Part shown: piece by piece, positions 7,936 to 15,739 of the stretch
Numbering within the stretch: the stretch's first letter is position 1
Layout: every line of letters begins with the position of its first letter
Source: UBA5862 sp002408105
GTDB lineage: Bacteria; Pseudomonadota; Gammaproteobacteria; Pseudomonadales; UBA5862
DNA: 25,763 nt
Reading direction: 5' to 3'
Assembly: GCA_034189125.1 (NCBI GenBank)
Contig: JAXHVB010000144.1
Span: 1-25,763, forward strand
The notes under the pieces: generated by a model
Database searches by the model: none
Told to the model about the DNA's origin: nothing
What the model saw: only the letters and a program-made list of their open reading frames with translations
Translations under genes and position numbers: made by a program

Positions 7936-7969
7936 CGCATGGAGGGAGCCGCCAGGCTCCCTCCATGCG
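7936..7969 (-). terminator. Perfect 15-bp hairpin downstream of the thiolase gene
   Basis: Arms CGCATGGAGGGAGCC (7936-7950) and its exact complement (7955-7969) surround a 4-base loop. Read leftward, as the thiolase transcript would be, the stem is followed by TTTCG, so the U-tract is short. It lies in the 214-base gap between selO and the thiolase gene. A moderately efficient terminator or a transcript-end stabiliser is the simplest reading. The rest of the gap shows nothing else obvious. Confidence 0.55.
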
Positions 7970-8026
7970 AAGTGGACTCCGGCGAGTGTGCCAGGGGGGC
8001 ACCCTTCGCCGGTTGCAGACTGCCGG

Positions 8027-9214
8027 CTAGATTGCTTCGAACAGGCCCGCTGCGCCCATGCCACCACCAACGCACATGGTGACGACGCCGTACTTTTTGT
8101 TCTGGCGGCGCAGCTCCCGACACAGGTGGCCGGTGAGGCGAGAACCGGTCATGCCGTAAGGGTGACCGATCGAAATCGAGCCGCCATTGACGTTCAGCTG
8201 ATCCATGTCGATTTTCAGGCGATCCCGGCAATAGACCACCTGCGAGGCGAACGCCTCGTTGAGCTCGAACAGATCGATGTCGTCAATCGTGAGGCCACGG
8301 CTCTCCAGCAGTTTGGGCACTGCGAACACAGGGCCAATGCCCATTTCATCCGGCTCGCAGCCCGCCGCGACAAAACCGCGGAAGTAGGCCATTGGCTCGA
8401 GTCCGAGTTTCTCGGCCATGTCCGCGCTCATGACCAAGGTCATGGACGCCCCGTCAGACAGCTGCGATGAGTTGCCGGCGGTAACGGTACCGTTTTCGGG
8501 GTCGAACACAGGCTGCAGGGACGCGAGCCCCTCGAGGGTGGTGTTGGGGCGGTTGCATTCGTCCCGGTCAACGACACCTTTCAGCTCTTCGGTCGCACCC
8601 GTGGCCTTGTCCTTCTTCATCCAGGTCACTTCCATGGGGACGATTTCGTCGTTGAACAGGCCTTCGTCCTGGGCCCGGGCGGTGCGCATCTGGCTTTGGT
8701 AGGCGTATTCGTCCTGGGACTCGCGCGTCACCTTGTAGCGCTTGGCGACCACTTCGGCGGTTTGCCCCATGGGCATGTAGATGCCCGGTGCCTGCTCGGC
8801 GATGGTTGGGTTCACCAGGCCGTCGGTGTTGCTCTTGCCCTGGGTCAGAGTGATTTGCTCAACTCCGCCAGCGGTGATCACGTCGGCGCAGCCACTGGCG
8901 ATCTGGTTGGCCGCAATGGCAATGCTCTGCAGGCCAGAGGAGCAGTAGCGGTTCAGGCTCAGGCCGGCAACGGTGATGGGGAACTTGGAAAGTACAGCGG
9001 AGGTACGGCCGATGTTCATGCCTTGATAGCCGTCGTGGGTGGCTGCCCCGACGATGTTGTCTTCGACCAACGCGGGGTCCAGTTTGCTGTTGCGTTCGAT
9101 CAGCGCGTTCAAGCAGTGTGCGACCATTTCATCGGGTCGGGTCATGTTGAAGGTGCCGCGGAATGATTTGGCCAGCCCAGTGCGGACGCTGTCTACAATA
9201 ACGACTTCGCGCAT
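8027..9214 (-). CDS. Thiolase, acetyl-CoA C-acyltransferase (beta-oxidation type)
   Basis: A 395-residue cytosolic thiolase that would cleave 3-ketoacyl-CoA with CoA to acetyl-CoA and a shortened acyl-CoA, or run the reverse condensation. The nucleophilic cysteine is Cys91 in NRYCSSG. The NEAFA motif begins at Asn319, the catalytic His is His351 in GHPYGMTGSR, and the second catalytic Cys is Cys381 in CVGGGMGAAG. All catalytic residues are present and the length is typical. GGGAG stands a few bases before the ATG. It is not adjacent to a FadB-type gene here, so whether it is the main fatty-acid thiolase or a side-pathway enzyme is uncertain. Nearby alkane P450s make a fatty-acid degradative role plausible, as inference. 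Confidence 0.95.
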   Translation of the reverse strand: MREVVIVDSVRTGLAKSFRGTFNMTRPDEMVAHCLNALIERNSKLDPALVEDNIVGAATHDGYQGMNIGRTSAVLSKFPITVAGLSLNRYCSSGLQSIAIAANQIASGCADVITAGGVEQITLTQGKSNTDGLVNPTIAEQAPGIYMPMGQTAEVVAKRYKVTRESQDEYAYQSQMRTARAQDEGLFNDEIVPMEVTWMKKDKATGATEELKGVVDRDECNRPNTTLEGLASLQPVFDPENGTVTAGNSSQLSDGASMTLVMSADMAEKLGLEPMAYFRGFVAAGCEPDEMGIGPVFAVPKLLESRGLTIDDIDLFELNEAFASQVVYCRDRLKIDMDQLNVNGGSISIGHPYGMTGSRLTGHLCRELRRQNKKYGVVTMCVGGGMGAAGLFEAI

Positions 9215-9419
9215 GGTGATCTCCCTGAGTGATTAAGAGTTGTTATGCACAATGATGCAGGTGTCTGAGCGCGTGGCTGAATGGGAAGCCATGCGGGCGA
9301 TCAAGTATCGGTTCATGCCCTGTGTCCAGTGCTCCTGGGCGGGTGCTGCTGGCCCGTGAACGGGGGCGTTGCAGCGGCATGGCGACACCCTGAAATGGTA
9401 CGGAACCCCCCGCATTGAA

Positions 9420-10493
9420 TCAAGAACGCGACTCCCCGTCCCCGTTGCGTTGGGGTGGTGTGACGAAGGCCAACAAACCCAGCTGCTCGTATTGCGGCTG
9501 GGCCTTGGGGGTCAACAGGCCGACGCGCTTGAGATTGGGCATGATCCGCGTGAACAGCTGGCTACGAAAGTTCGCAGCCACCTGCGAGTTCAGTTGCCAA
9601 AGGCGTGCTTCTTCAGGGTCCCAGCCGAATTCATCGAATACACTGGTGGCCACGAGTCGCTCGCGAACCGACGCGCACATCTCGAAGGCGAGCAAGGCAG
9701 CGGCTTCCCGCTCGTCGCGGGACAGGCTGTGCACCACTTGTTCGAGTACGTGAACCCCATAGGTGACGTGTCGCGCCTCGTCTGGAATGATCCTGTGACA
9801 GATGGATCGAAACAGCCGATCGCGGCAGGTCATTTGCGCGGCGCTGAACGCCCCCACTGCGAGCCCCTCGATGATGAGTTGCATGCCGACCACTTTGAGA
9901 TACCACCGTTCCTCGCCAAGAACGCGGTCTAGGATGGCTTTCAGTTCCGCATTGATTGGGTGCAAGTAGCCGACCTTTCTCTCGAGGTACGTGGTCAGCA
10001 ATTCGAGGTGCAGGGCCTCGTCGTGGGTCTGGTAGGCGGCGTACAGCTTTGCCTCGTAGCTCGGAGCCGATGCCACGATTTGTGCCGCCACTAGCATGGC
10101 CCCCTGGGTGCCGTGCAAGAAATTGCTGCAGGTGTGTGCGTGCATGTGCCAGTCGAAGCGGATGCGCTCGGCTTCCGAGAGGGCTTCATAGGAGGAAAAT
10201 CCGCGAAACGCGTTGTACATCGGTTCCGTGATGTAGTCCTGTCGGTCGACGGGTAGGGTCCAGTCGAAGTCCGCTTCGATGTTCGGCATCTTTCCGCGAC
10301 TCAACTCAACCAGCCGTCCGATGCGTTCGTTCTTGGTGCGGTAATCCCAGGTGTACCTACAAGTACCCCGAACGCGAAACCCTTCCCCAAGCGACGAGGA
10401 GCTCGCCTGCTGTGTACGTGGTGGCAGCTCGTGCGAGGCGTCCAGCTCGATGATGTGCCGCGGCGCTCCCGAGTCGTGGTCCTGGGGACGCAT
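9420..10493 (-). CDS. Ferritin-like carboxylate-diiron protein with one iron ligand apparently replaced
   Basis: A 357-residue helical protein of the ferritin/R2/AurF-like superfamily. Two ExxH motifs are visible: Glu159-Ala-Leu-His162 and Glu239-Ala-Arg-His242. Glu209 in IIEGLA precedes the second motif by 30 residues. The matching first-half position, 30 residues before Glu159, is Thr129 in HGTQGA, where I recall related proteins having Glu (HGEQGA). Thus five of six expected ligands are present. Possible roles are oxygenase, desaturase-like or R2-like oxidase chemistry; the substrate is unknown. I chose the ATG at 10493 because AGGA lies 7 bases upstream. The frame stays open to a TTG at 10613 that lacks a good ribosome site. 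It lies 205 bases upstream of the thiolase gene on the same strand. Confidence 0.72.
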   Translation of the reverse strand: MRPQDHDSGAPRHIIELDASHELPPRTQQASSSSLGEGFRVRGTCRYTWDYRTKNERIGRLVELSRGKMPNIEADFDWTLPVDRQDYITEPMYNAFRGFSSYEALSEAERIRFDWHMHAHTCSNFLHGTQGAMLVAAQIVASAPSYEAKLYAAYQTHDEALHLELLTTYLERKVGYLHPINAELKAILDRVLGEERWYLKVVGMQLIIEGLAVGAFSAAQMTCRDRLFRSICHRIIPDEARHVTYGVHVLEQVVHSLSRDEREAAALLAFEMCASVRERLVATSVFDEFGWDPEEARLWQLNSQVAANFRSQLFTRIMPNLKRVGLLTPKAQPQYEQLGLLAFVTPPQRNGDGESRS

Positions 10494-10867
10494 GGTGAAT
10501 TCCTGCTCTGCTATGCCCCGTGCCTCGCCTGTTATGCAGTTTTCGGCCCAGCGCGTTGGCAATGAGCCTGAATCAAACCCCAAGAGCGCGGGCGGCGCAT
10601 TGATGCGCGTCAAAGGGTGGTGATCGAACAGTCATTGGTTGATGCGCGCGACAAGGGGCGGCCCATCGGAGCGTGGTCTGTCAGACAGGAAGAGCCAAGC
10701 GCCAAGAAAACCCGAACGTGCGCACATTGAGGCACCGGTAAACTTGCCATTTTCGGCTGGATGGACTAGAAGCTTAATAGGTGAATGTTCGATGGAGAAC
10801 GGACTGGCCCTCAGTGCAGTTCATTGCCCATATACAGGTCGCGGTTGGAATCAACACCACTGGAACG
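10494..10867. other. Intergenic region between divergent diiron and PilZ genes
   Basis: This 374-base stretch separates two divergent genes. On the + strand, TTGCCA (10744-10749) and TAGAAG (10767-10772), 17 bases apart, form a possible weak sigma-70 promoter for the PilZ gene. On the - strand, TGCATAACA (10530-10538) lies 36 bases before the diiron start and also occurs before the thiolase gene (9241-9249). Frames run open into both ends (to TTG 10613 and GTG 10781), but these extensions carry no recognisable domain. No RNA gene or repeat was seen. Confidence 0.4.
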
Positions 10868-11254
10868 ATGAAAACGAGCCGACGCAACTATCCACGGATT
10901 CATCACCGGATGCCGGTTTCGGTCCAATTTCCAGACGGCAATTGGATGCGGGCCGAGCTGATTAACATTTCTCCCAACGGCTTGCTGGTCCGGTTCGAAA
11001 AGGAGCAGTTGGACGAACTGCTCGCTGAGCAGCGTCGCAATGCCAGCGCCGCGCCCGTTCAAGTCCAACTGTGGCTCGAATTTCCTCTGCAGGGCTCCGA
11101 GCGGGGCATGCGCGCCAGCTGCCAAGTCCTGGTTCCGCGGCGGGTTTCCAAGCTGGAGTACCATGTCCCCATGGTGTTCCTGGAGGTCGAGCCCGCCGGT
11201 GTGCACAACCTGAATCGATTCATCTGTAGCGAACGCGCCCGCGCCACCGCCTAG
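10868..11254 (+). CDS. PilZ domain protein (predicted cyclic-di-GMP receptor)
   Basis: A 128-residue single-domain cytoplasmic protein. The two c-di-GMP-binding signatures of PilZ are both present: RxxxR at Arg6-Arg10 (overlapped by a second at Arg10-Arg14), and N-x-S-x-x-G at Asn33-Ser35-Gly38 (NISPNG). Such proteins change conformation on binding the second messenger and influence motility, surface attachment or polysaccharide production. The target here is unknown. I start at the ATG at 10868 because the domain begins immediately after it. An in-frame GTG at 10781 would add 29 residues without features. The ribosome site before 10868 is weak (GGAACG). Its stop codon overlaps that of the convergent fusion-enzyme gene in CTAG. 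Confidence 0.88.
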   Translation: MKTSRRNYPRIHHRMPVSVQFPDGNWMRAELINISPNGLLVRFEKEQLDELLAEQRRNASAAPVQVQLWLEFPLQGSERGMRASCQVLVPRRVSKLEYHVPMVFLEVEPAGVHNLNRFICSERARATA

Positions 11255-12576
11255 CGCAGTGTCGCGGCCTTCTCCAGGCCCTCCTCGAAGTCGCGCTCCA
11301 GCGCGCCACTCAACCGCTGCTCCTCAAGCCAAGCGTCCACATACGCCTTCCACAGCAAGTCTATTGGCAGCAGATAGGCTTTTCGCGTTTTGGTCAGGGT
11401 GTGGTCCGGCATTGCTGGGCACAGCCTAGGGCGAAGCCGCGACTGCAGGCGCACCTCGATGTCGTCGGTGAACATCACGTCTGCAGCGCCGCGAACCAAC
11501 TCGGAAAAAATGGTTGTGTTGTCGGGATGAATTCGGATTGAGGCACTTTGGATGTGCCTCCGAGTGAACACCTCGTTGGTTCCACCAGGATTCACGACCA
11601 CCCGCACACCGGGCTGGTCGATCCGGTCCATGCCAGAGAACCTGTCAACGTCGGTGCAGCGAACGATCGGGGTCTTTCCTCCAAGGTGATAGGCGCCGCT
11701 GAACAGCCCTTGGCGCTGGCGTTCCAGTGTGTGTGTGACGCCGCTCATGGCGATGTCAAACCGACCGGCGGTTAGGTCGGCCATCAGAGCGGGCCAGGAT
11801 GTGCGGACATGGCGCACCTCGACGTTGAGGCTTTGTGCCAGTTTCTCGCTCATTGCGATGTCGATGCCGACAAACCGGCCCGCGCTGGCATCCCAATGGC
11901 TGAAGGGCGGGTAGTCGCCGGTGGTTCCGACTCGAAGGTAGCCGCGTGCCAGAACCGCGTGCAGGACATTGACGGTCTGAGCACTGCGGTTTGCGCGCAC
12001 AGCGAGCATGGCGTCAAACAGGCTGTTGGCGGCCGGGGCGGTCAAGTGTTCGACGGCCACGGAGCTGTTGAACTGGGAGCGATGTGCATCTACCAGCGCG
12101 GCTTCACGTAGGGTGGGTTCTGCCCCTGCCAGCGCAACGACCAGGGCTTCACCCAGCGCCAGCAACTGGGGGCGCAGCTCGGTTGCGAGGTCTGGCGCCC
12201 GCTCCGAGGGGCTTGGGGGGGTGCGGCCCCATTGCGTGATCCAGCCTTGTTGCACGGCCTTGGCGGCGCTGATTTGCGCGTCAAAAAAGCGTGCGGTCGT
12301 CTCGGGGTCGAGCCCGGCACGGCTGGCGGCATCGACAGCCGCGTCGATCACGCGCCGTTCTCGTGCAGGCGCCGCGATGGGGGCTGCGCTGCGGAATTTA
12401 TACAGGGCGACGTCGCGCATCAATTCAAGCCGTGCGTCGATGAGCGCCAGGAGTTGCGCAAGCGGTGGAGTTGGGTGAGCGGGTTCGGCACCGGTGGCGG
12501 CGTTGCTCCAAGCCAGCGCGAGAAGCAGCCAGAACGAGAATCGCTGGAACCTATTCCTCGGTCTCGCGCCCCTCAT
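11251..12576 (-). CDS. Exported bifunctional chorismate mutase (AroQ gamma)-cyclohexadienyl dehydratase (PheC) fusion
   Basis: A 441-residue secreted protein predicted to turn chorismate into prephenate and then into phenylpyruvate (or arogenate into phenylalanine) in the periplasm. Residues 1-30 form a signal peptide (Arg-rich start, then FSFWLLLALAW). Residues about 38-185 match the exported AroQ chorismate mutases: Arg49, Lys60 and Arg72 occupy the numbers known from the Mycobacterium tuberculosis enzyme, with Gln109 in place of its Glu109. Residues about 205-441 match PheC, a solute-binding-protein-fold dehydratase: RVGTTGDYPPF, GRFDIAMSGVTHTLERQRQ, NPGGTNE, HPDNTTIF and DDIEVRLQSRL. Its ATG overlaps the upstream hydrolase stop as ATGA, implying translational coupling. 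An in-frame GTG at 12588 is the alternative start. Exported fusions of this kind have been described in other proteobacteria. Confidence 0.92.
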   Translation of the reverse strand: MRGARPRNRFQRFSFWLLLALAWSNAATGAEPAHPTPPLAQLLALIDARLELMRDVALYKFRSAAPIAAPARERRVIDAAVDAASRAGLDPETTARFFDAQISAAKAVQQGWITQWGRTPPSPSERAPDLATELRPQLLALGEALVVALAGAEPTLREAALVDAHRSQFNSSVAVEHLTAPAANSLFDAMLAVRANRSAQTVNVLHAVLARGYLRVGTTGDYPPFSHWDASAGRFVGIDIAMSEKLAQSLNVEVRHVRTSWPALMADLTAGRFDIAMSGVTHTLERQRQGLFSGAYHLGGKTPIVRCTDVDRFSGMDRIDQPGVRVVVNPGGTNEVFTRRHIQSASIRIHPDNTTIFSELVRGAADVMFTDDIEVRLQSRLRPRLCPAMPDHTLTKTRKAYLLPIDLLWKAYVDAWLEEQRLSGALERDFEEGLEKAATLR

Positions 12577-13463
12577 GCCTTGGACCACTGGTCCATGACA
12601 CCGCGGACCGTACGGACAAAGCCGAGTGGCTCATCGAGAAAGACGTGGTGCTGCGCGTTTTCAACTGGAATAAACGGCACAGCAGGCCCGTAGATCTCTT
12701 GCATCCAGGCCACTGAATCGGGTTTGAAAAACACGCTATCGGCCCCGTGAATCACCACTCGGGGCAGGGTCAGTTGTGGGATGTCTTCCACCAGTGTTCG
12801 GTAGTCCATCTTCTGATTGAACAGGTGGTCGAACTTCCACATGACGCCATCGGATACATTCATGAGGGAATGGCGCGCGATGTAGTCGAGGATGAAGTCG
12901 TTGTCGCAGGGCTGCTCGGGAACCAGTTTGAAGCGGGTGAGCGCTGTTTCCAGATCGGGGTAGGTTTTCTTGGGCCTGAACGGCGTGTTGGTTTCGTCGC
13001 GCTTTTCGAACGCCTCGGGTGACATGACGACCGTGTCCACGATCATGATTCCGGCGAAACGCTCCGGGTATAGGTGACCGGCTTTGATGGTCCCGAACCC
13101 CCCGAAACTGTGGGCAATCACGATCGCGCGGTTGTCAAAGCCAGCGGCGTCACATACCGCGACGATCTCTTTGGCAAAGGTCTCCGGCGGATACAGCCCC
13201 CGGTGGTCGCTGTCGCCCATGCCGCTTAGGTCCAGTGCGGCCACAGAATGGCTTGCCGCAAACTGCGGCGCGATGAAGTCCCACCAGTGGGCGTGAGCCC
13301 CGCCCCCGTGCACAAACAGCAGGCCGGGCTTGGTCTCTCGCTGTGCGTCGACCCAATGGCGGTAGTGGATCCAGGCCCCTTCGACCTGGATGTAGCGGTC
13401 TTCGCAGCGGGCCGTCACGGCATCACGAAACCAGCGTGGGGCGGTGGGAACGATGGGGGTCAC
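12573..13463 (-). CDS. Alpha/beta hydrolase
   Basis: A 296-residue alpha/beta-fold hydrolase with the oxyanion motif HGGG at 52-55 and a nucleophile elbow AHSFGG (Ser119). A likely catalytic histidine is His272 or His273 in NAQHHVF near the C-terminus. The elbow has Ala in place of the first Gly of GxSxG, as in a fair number of family members. No signal peptide is visible with this start, so it is probably cytoplasmic, unlike its operon partner. The start is a GTG at 13463 with AGGAG 11 bases upstream; the frame stays open for another 34 codons but overlaps the promoter region. It is the first gene of a two-gene unit with the chorismate mutase fusion. Substrate unknown; esterase, lactonase and dehalogenase activities are all possible. 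Confidence 0.85.
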   Translation of the reverse strand: MTPIVPTAPRWFRDAVTARCEDRYIQVEGAWIHYRHWVDAQRETKPGLLFVHGGGAHAHWWDFIAPQFAASHSVAALDLSGMGDSDHRGLYPPETFAKEIVAVCDAAGFDNRAIVIAHSFGGFGTIKAGHLYPERFAGIMIVDTVVMSPEAFEKRDETNTPFRPKKTYPDLETALTRFKLVPEQPCDNDFILDYIARHSLMNVSDGVMWKFDHLFNQKMDYRTLVEDIPQLTLPRVVIHGADSVFFKPDSVAWMQEIYGPAVPFIPVENAQHHVFLDEPLGFVRTVRGVMDQWSKA

Positions 13464-13520
13464 GGTGTTGGGTACTCCTGATCCAGGCCGGTGGCCGCCA
13501 GTGGCAGCGCAAAACTCGAA

Positions 13521-13526
13521 ATTATA
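13521..13526 (-). promoter_or_regulatory. Candidate -10 box for the hydrolase/fusion-enzyme operon
   Basis: The - strand reads TATAAT exactly here, 57 bases before the GTG start of the hydrolase. TTGACC lies upstream, but only 12 bases away, so no standard-spaced -35 was found. The 109-base divergent gap also contains TACAAT on the + strand at 13561-13566, 6 bases before the ygiQ ATG. Confidence 0.35.
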
Positions 13527-13572
13527 TCCCAGCCTGCCGGTCAACCAGGATTCGACAGAGTACAATTGCGGG

Positions 13573-15693
13573 ATGAGCGCAGCGACACCACTCTTTTCCT
13601 ATCGGCCCCATTGGGCGGCCTGTCTCGGCCCTGCGCCTTTTTTGCCAATGACCCGGCATGAGATGGACCAGCTTGGCTGGGACAGCTGCGATGTCGTGCT
13701 GGTGACTGGCGACGCCTATATTGACCACCCGAGTTTCGGGATGGCCTTGGTCGGTCGTCTGCTGGAGGCCCAGGGATTCCGAGTGGGGATCATCGCGCAA
13801 CCGGACTGGCACAGCGCGGACCCGTTCCGGGCCCTGGGGCGCCCCAACCTGTATTTCGGCGTCACCGCGGGCAACATGGATTCCATGGTGAACCGCTATA
13901 CCGCCGAGCGCCGAATTCGCTCGGACGATGCCTACACCCCGGATGCAGCGCCCAACCGCAGGCCTGACCGCGCCGCTCTGGTGTACGCGCAGCGCTGCAA
14001 AGAGGCGTACAAGGGGGTGCCCGTGGTGCTCGGTGGCATTGAGGGCAGCCTGCGGAGAATCGCCCACTTTGACTATTGGTCGGACCGGGTGCGCAGGTCC
14101 GTTCTGGTCGATGCCAAGGCCGACATTCTGCTGTACGGCAATGCGGAGCGGGCACTGGTCGAATTGACCCACCGACTGGCCCGCGGCGAATCGATTGAAT
14201 CGTGCCACAGCCTGCGCGGGGTGGCTTTTGTCCAGCCCGCCGGGTGGATGCCGGCCGACTGGGTGGAATTGGACTCCACCAGGGTCGATGTGCCCGGTCA
14301 GATCGACGCCCAACCCGATCCCTACGCGATGTCTCCCAAGGCGGAGGGCTCACCTGCGCGTTGCGCATCAAAGGACACTGGTCCAGAGAGCACACAGGTG
14401 ATTCGGTTTCAGCCAGCGCGTGGCCGGCGCCTGGAACGCAGCCGCACGGCAGTGCGGCTGCCGAGCTTTGAGGCGGTGCGGGATGATCCTGTGCTCTATG
14501 CCCACGCCTCGCGGGTGCTGCACCTGGAGTCGAACCCTGGCAACGCGCGCGCCCTCATCCAGCGCCATGGGGACCAGGACCTGTGGGTCAGCCCGCCACC
14601 GGTTCCCCTCACCACTGCGGAGATGGATGGGGTGTTCGACCTGCCCTATGCGCGCGCGCCGCATCCGGCATACGGGCAGGCCCGCATCCCGGCGTGGGAA
14701 ATGATCCGGTTCTCGGTCAACATCATGCGTGGCTGTTTCGGTGGCTGTACGTTCTGTTCGATCACCGAGCACGAAGGGCGCATCATCCAAAGCCGTTCGG
14801 AGGCCTCCATTTTGCGGGAGGTGGAACAGATCAGGGACCGCACCCCGGGCTTCACTGGGGTCATTTCTGACCTTGGGGGCCCCACGGCGAACATGTACCG
14901 GCTGGCCTGCAAAGACGAAAAGATCGAGTCCGCCTGTCGGCGCCTCTCCTGTGTGTTTCCCGACATTTGCCCGAACCTCGATACCGACCACCAACCCCTG
15001 ATTGAGTTGTACCGAAAGGCGCGGTCTCTGCCCGGGATAAAAAAAGTCCTGATCGCATCGGGGCTGAGGTACGACCTGGCCGTGCGTTCGCCCGAGTATG
15101 TGAAGGAGCTGGTCACCCACCACGTGGGTGGGTACCTGAAGATCGCGCCTGAACACATCGCCCCTGGGCCCTTGTCGAAAATGATGAAACCAGGGATCGG
15201 CAGCTACGAGCGGTTTCGGGAAATGTTCGAGCGGTTCTCGCGGGAGGCGGGCAAAGAGCAGTACCTGATTCCGTATTTCATCGCGGCCCACCCGGGAACC
15301 ACCGACGAGGACATGTTGGAGCTGGCGCTGTGGCTCAAGGCGCACAACTTTCGTTTGGATCAGGTGCAGACCTTCTTGCCGACCCCCATGGCTCTGGCCA
15401 CGGCGATGTACCGCAGCGGGCGCAACCCATTGCGTGGGTTGCGCAGTGGCGAGCGGGTTCAGGTGCCGCGCGGAGCACGAACCCGCCGGCTGCACAAAGC
15501 CATGCTGCGCTACCACGATCCTGACAACTGGCCCCTGTTGCGAGATGCGCTTCAGCGCATGGGCCGCAACGACTTGATCGGGAACGGAAAGCGCCATTTG
15601 GTGCCACGCTATCAGCCTGCAAAAGCACTGCAGCAAGCAGGGCGCGGAGCTGGGGCGCGCCCCCCGCGGCGCCAGGCCAGGGGACGCAAGTGA
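13573..15693 (+). CDS. YgiQ family radical SAM protein
   Basis: A 706-residue protein of the YgiQ family (UPF0313). It has an N-terminal region typical of YgiQ (residues 1-300, including GDAYIDHPSFG and GGIEGSLRR). A radical SAM core follows, whose CxxxCxxC cluster motif is Cys388, Cys392 and Cys395 (GCFGGCTFC). This motif binds a [4Fe-4S] cluster that cleaves S-adenosylmethionine. The C-terminal segment is basic and variable. The biological reaction of YgiQ is not established. The ATG at 13573 matches the conserved N-terminus (LFSYRPHWA.CLGPAPFLPM). The frame is open further upstream, but that part is unlike the family. A TACAAT box just 6 bases before the ATG raises the possibility of a leaderless or very short-leader mRNA. 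The Nudix gene follows 46 bases later. Confidence 0.94.
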   Translation: MSAATPLFSYRPHWAACLGPAPFLPMTRHEMDQLGWDSCDVVLVTGDAYIDHPSFGMALVGRLLEAQGFRVGIIAQPDWHSADPFRALGRPNLYFGVTAGNMDSMVNRYTAERRIRSDDAYTPDAAPNRRPDRAALVYAQRCKEAYKGVPVVLGGIEGSLRRIAHFDYWSDRVRRSVLVDAKADILLYGNAERALVELTHRLARGESIESCHSLRGVAFVQPAGWMPADWVELDSTRVDVPGQIDAQPDPYAMSPKAEGSPARCASKDTGPESTQVIRFQPARGRRLERSRTAVRLPSFEAVRDDPVLYAHASRVLHLESNPGNARALIQRHGDQDLWVSPPPVPLTTAEMDGVFDLPYARAPHPAYGQARIPAWEMIRFSVNIMRGCFGGCTFCSITEHEGRIIQSRSEASILREVEQIRDRTPGFTGVISDLGGPTANMYRLACKDEKIESACRRLSCVFPDICPNLDTDHQPLIELYRKARSLPGIKKVLIASGLRYDLAVRSPEYVKELVTHHVGGYLKIAPEHIAPGPLSKMMKPGIGSYERFREMFERFSREAGKEQYLIPYFIAAHPGTTDEDMLELALWLKAHNFRLDQVQTFLPTPMALATAMYRSGRNPLRGLRSGERVQVPRGARTRRLHKAMLRYHDPDNWPLLRDALQRMGRNDLIGNGKRHLVPRYQPAKALQQAGRGAGARPPRRQARGRK

Positions 15694-15739
15694 GCTGGAC
15701 TGCCACGGTGGCTCAAGTGAATCTGCGGGATGGGCGAGG

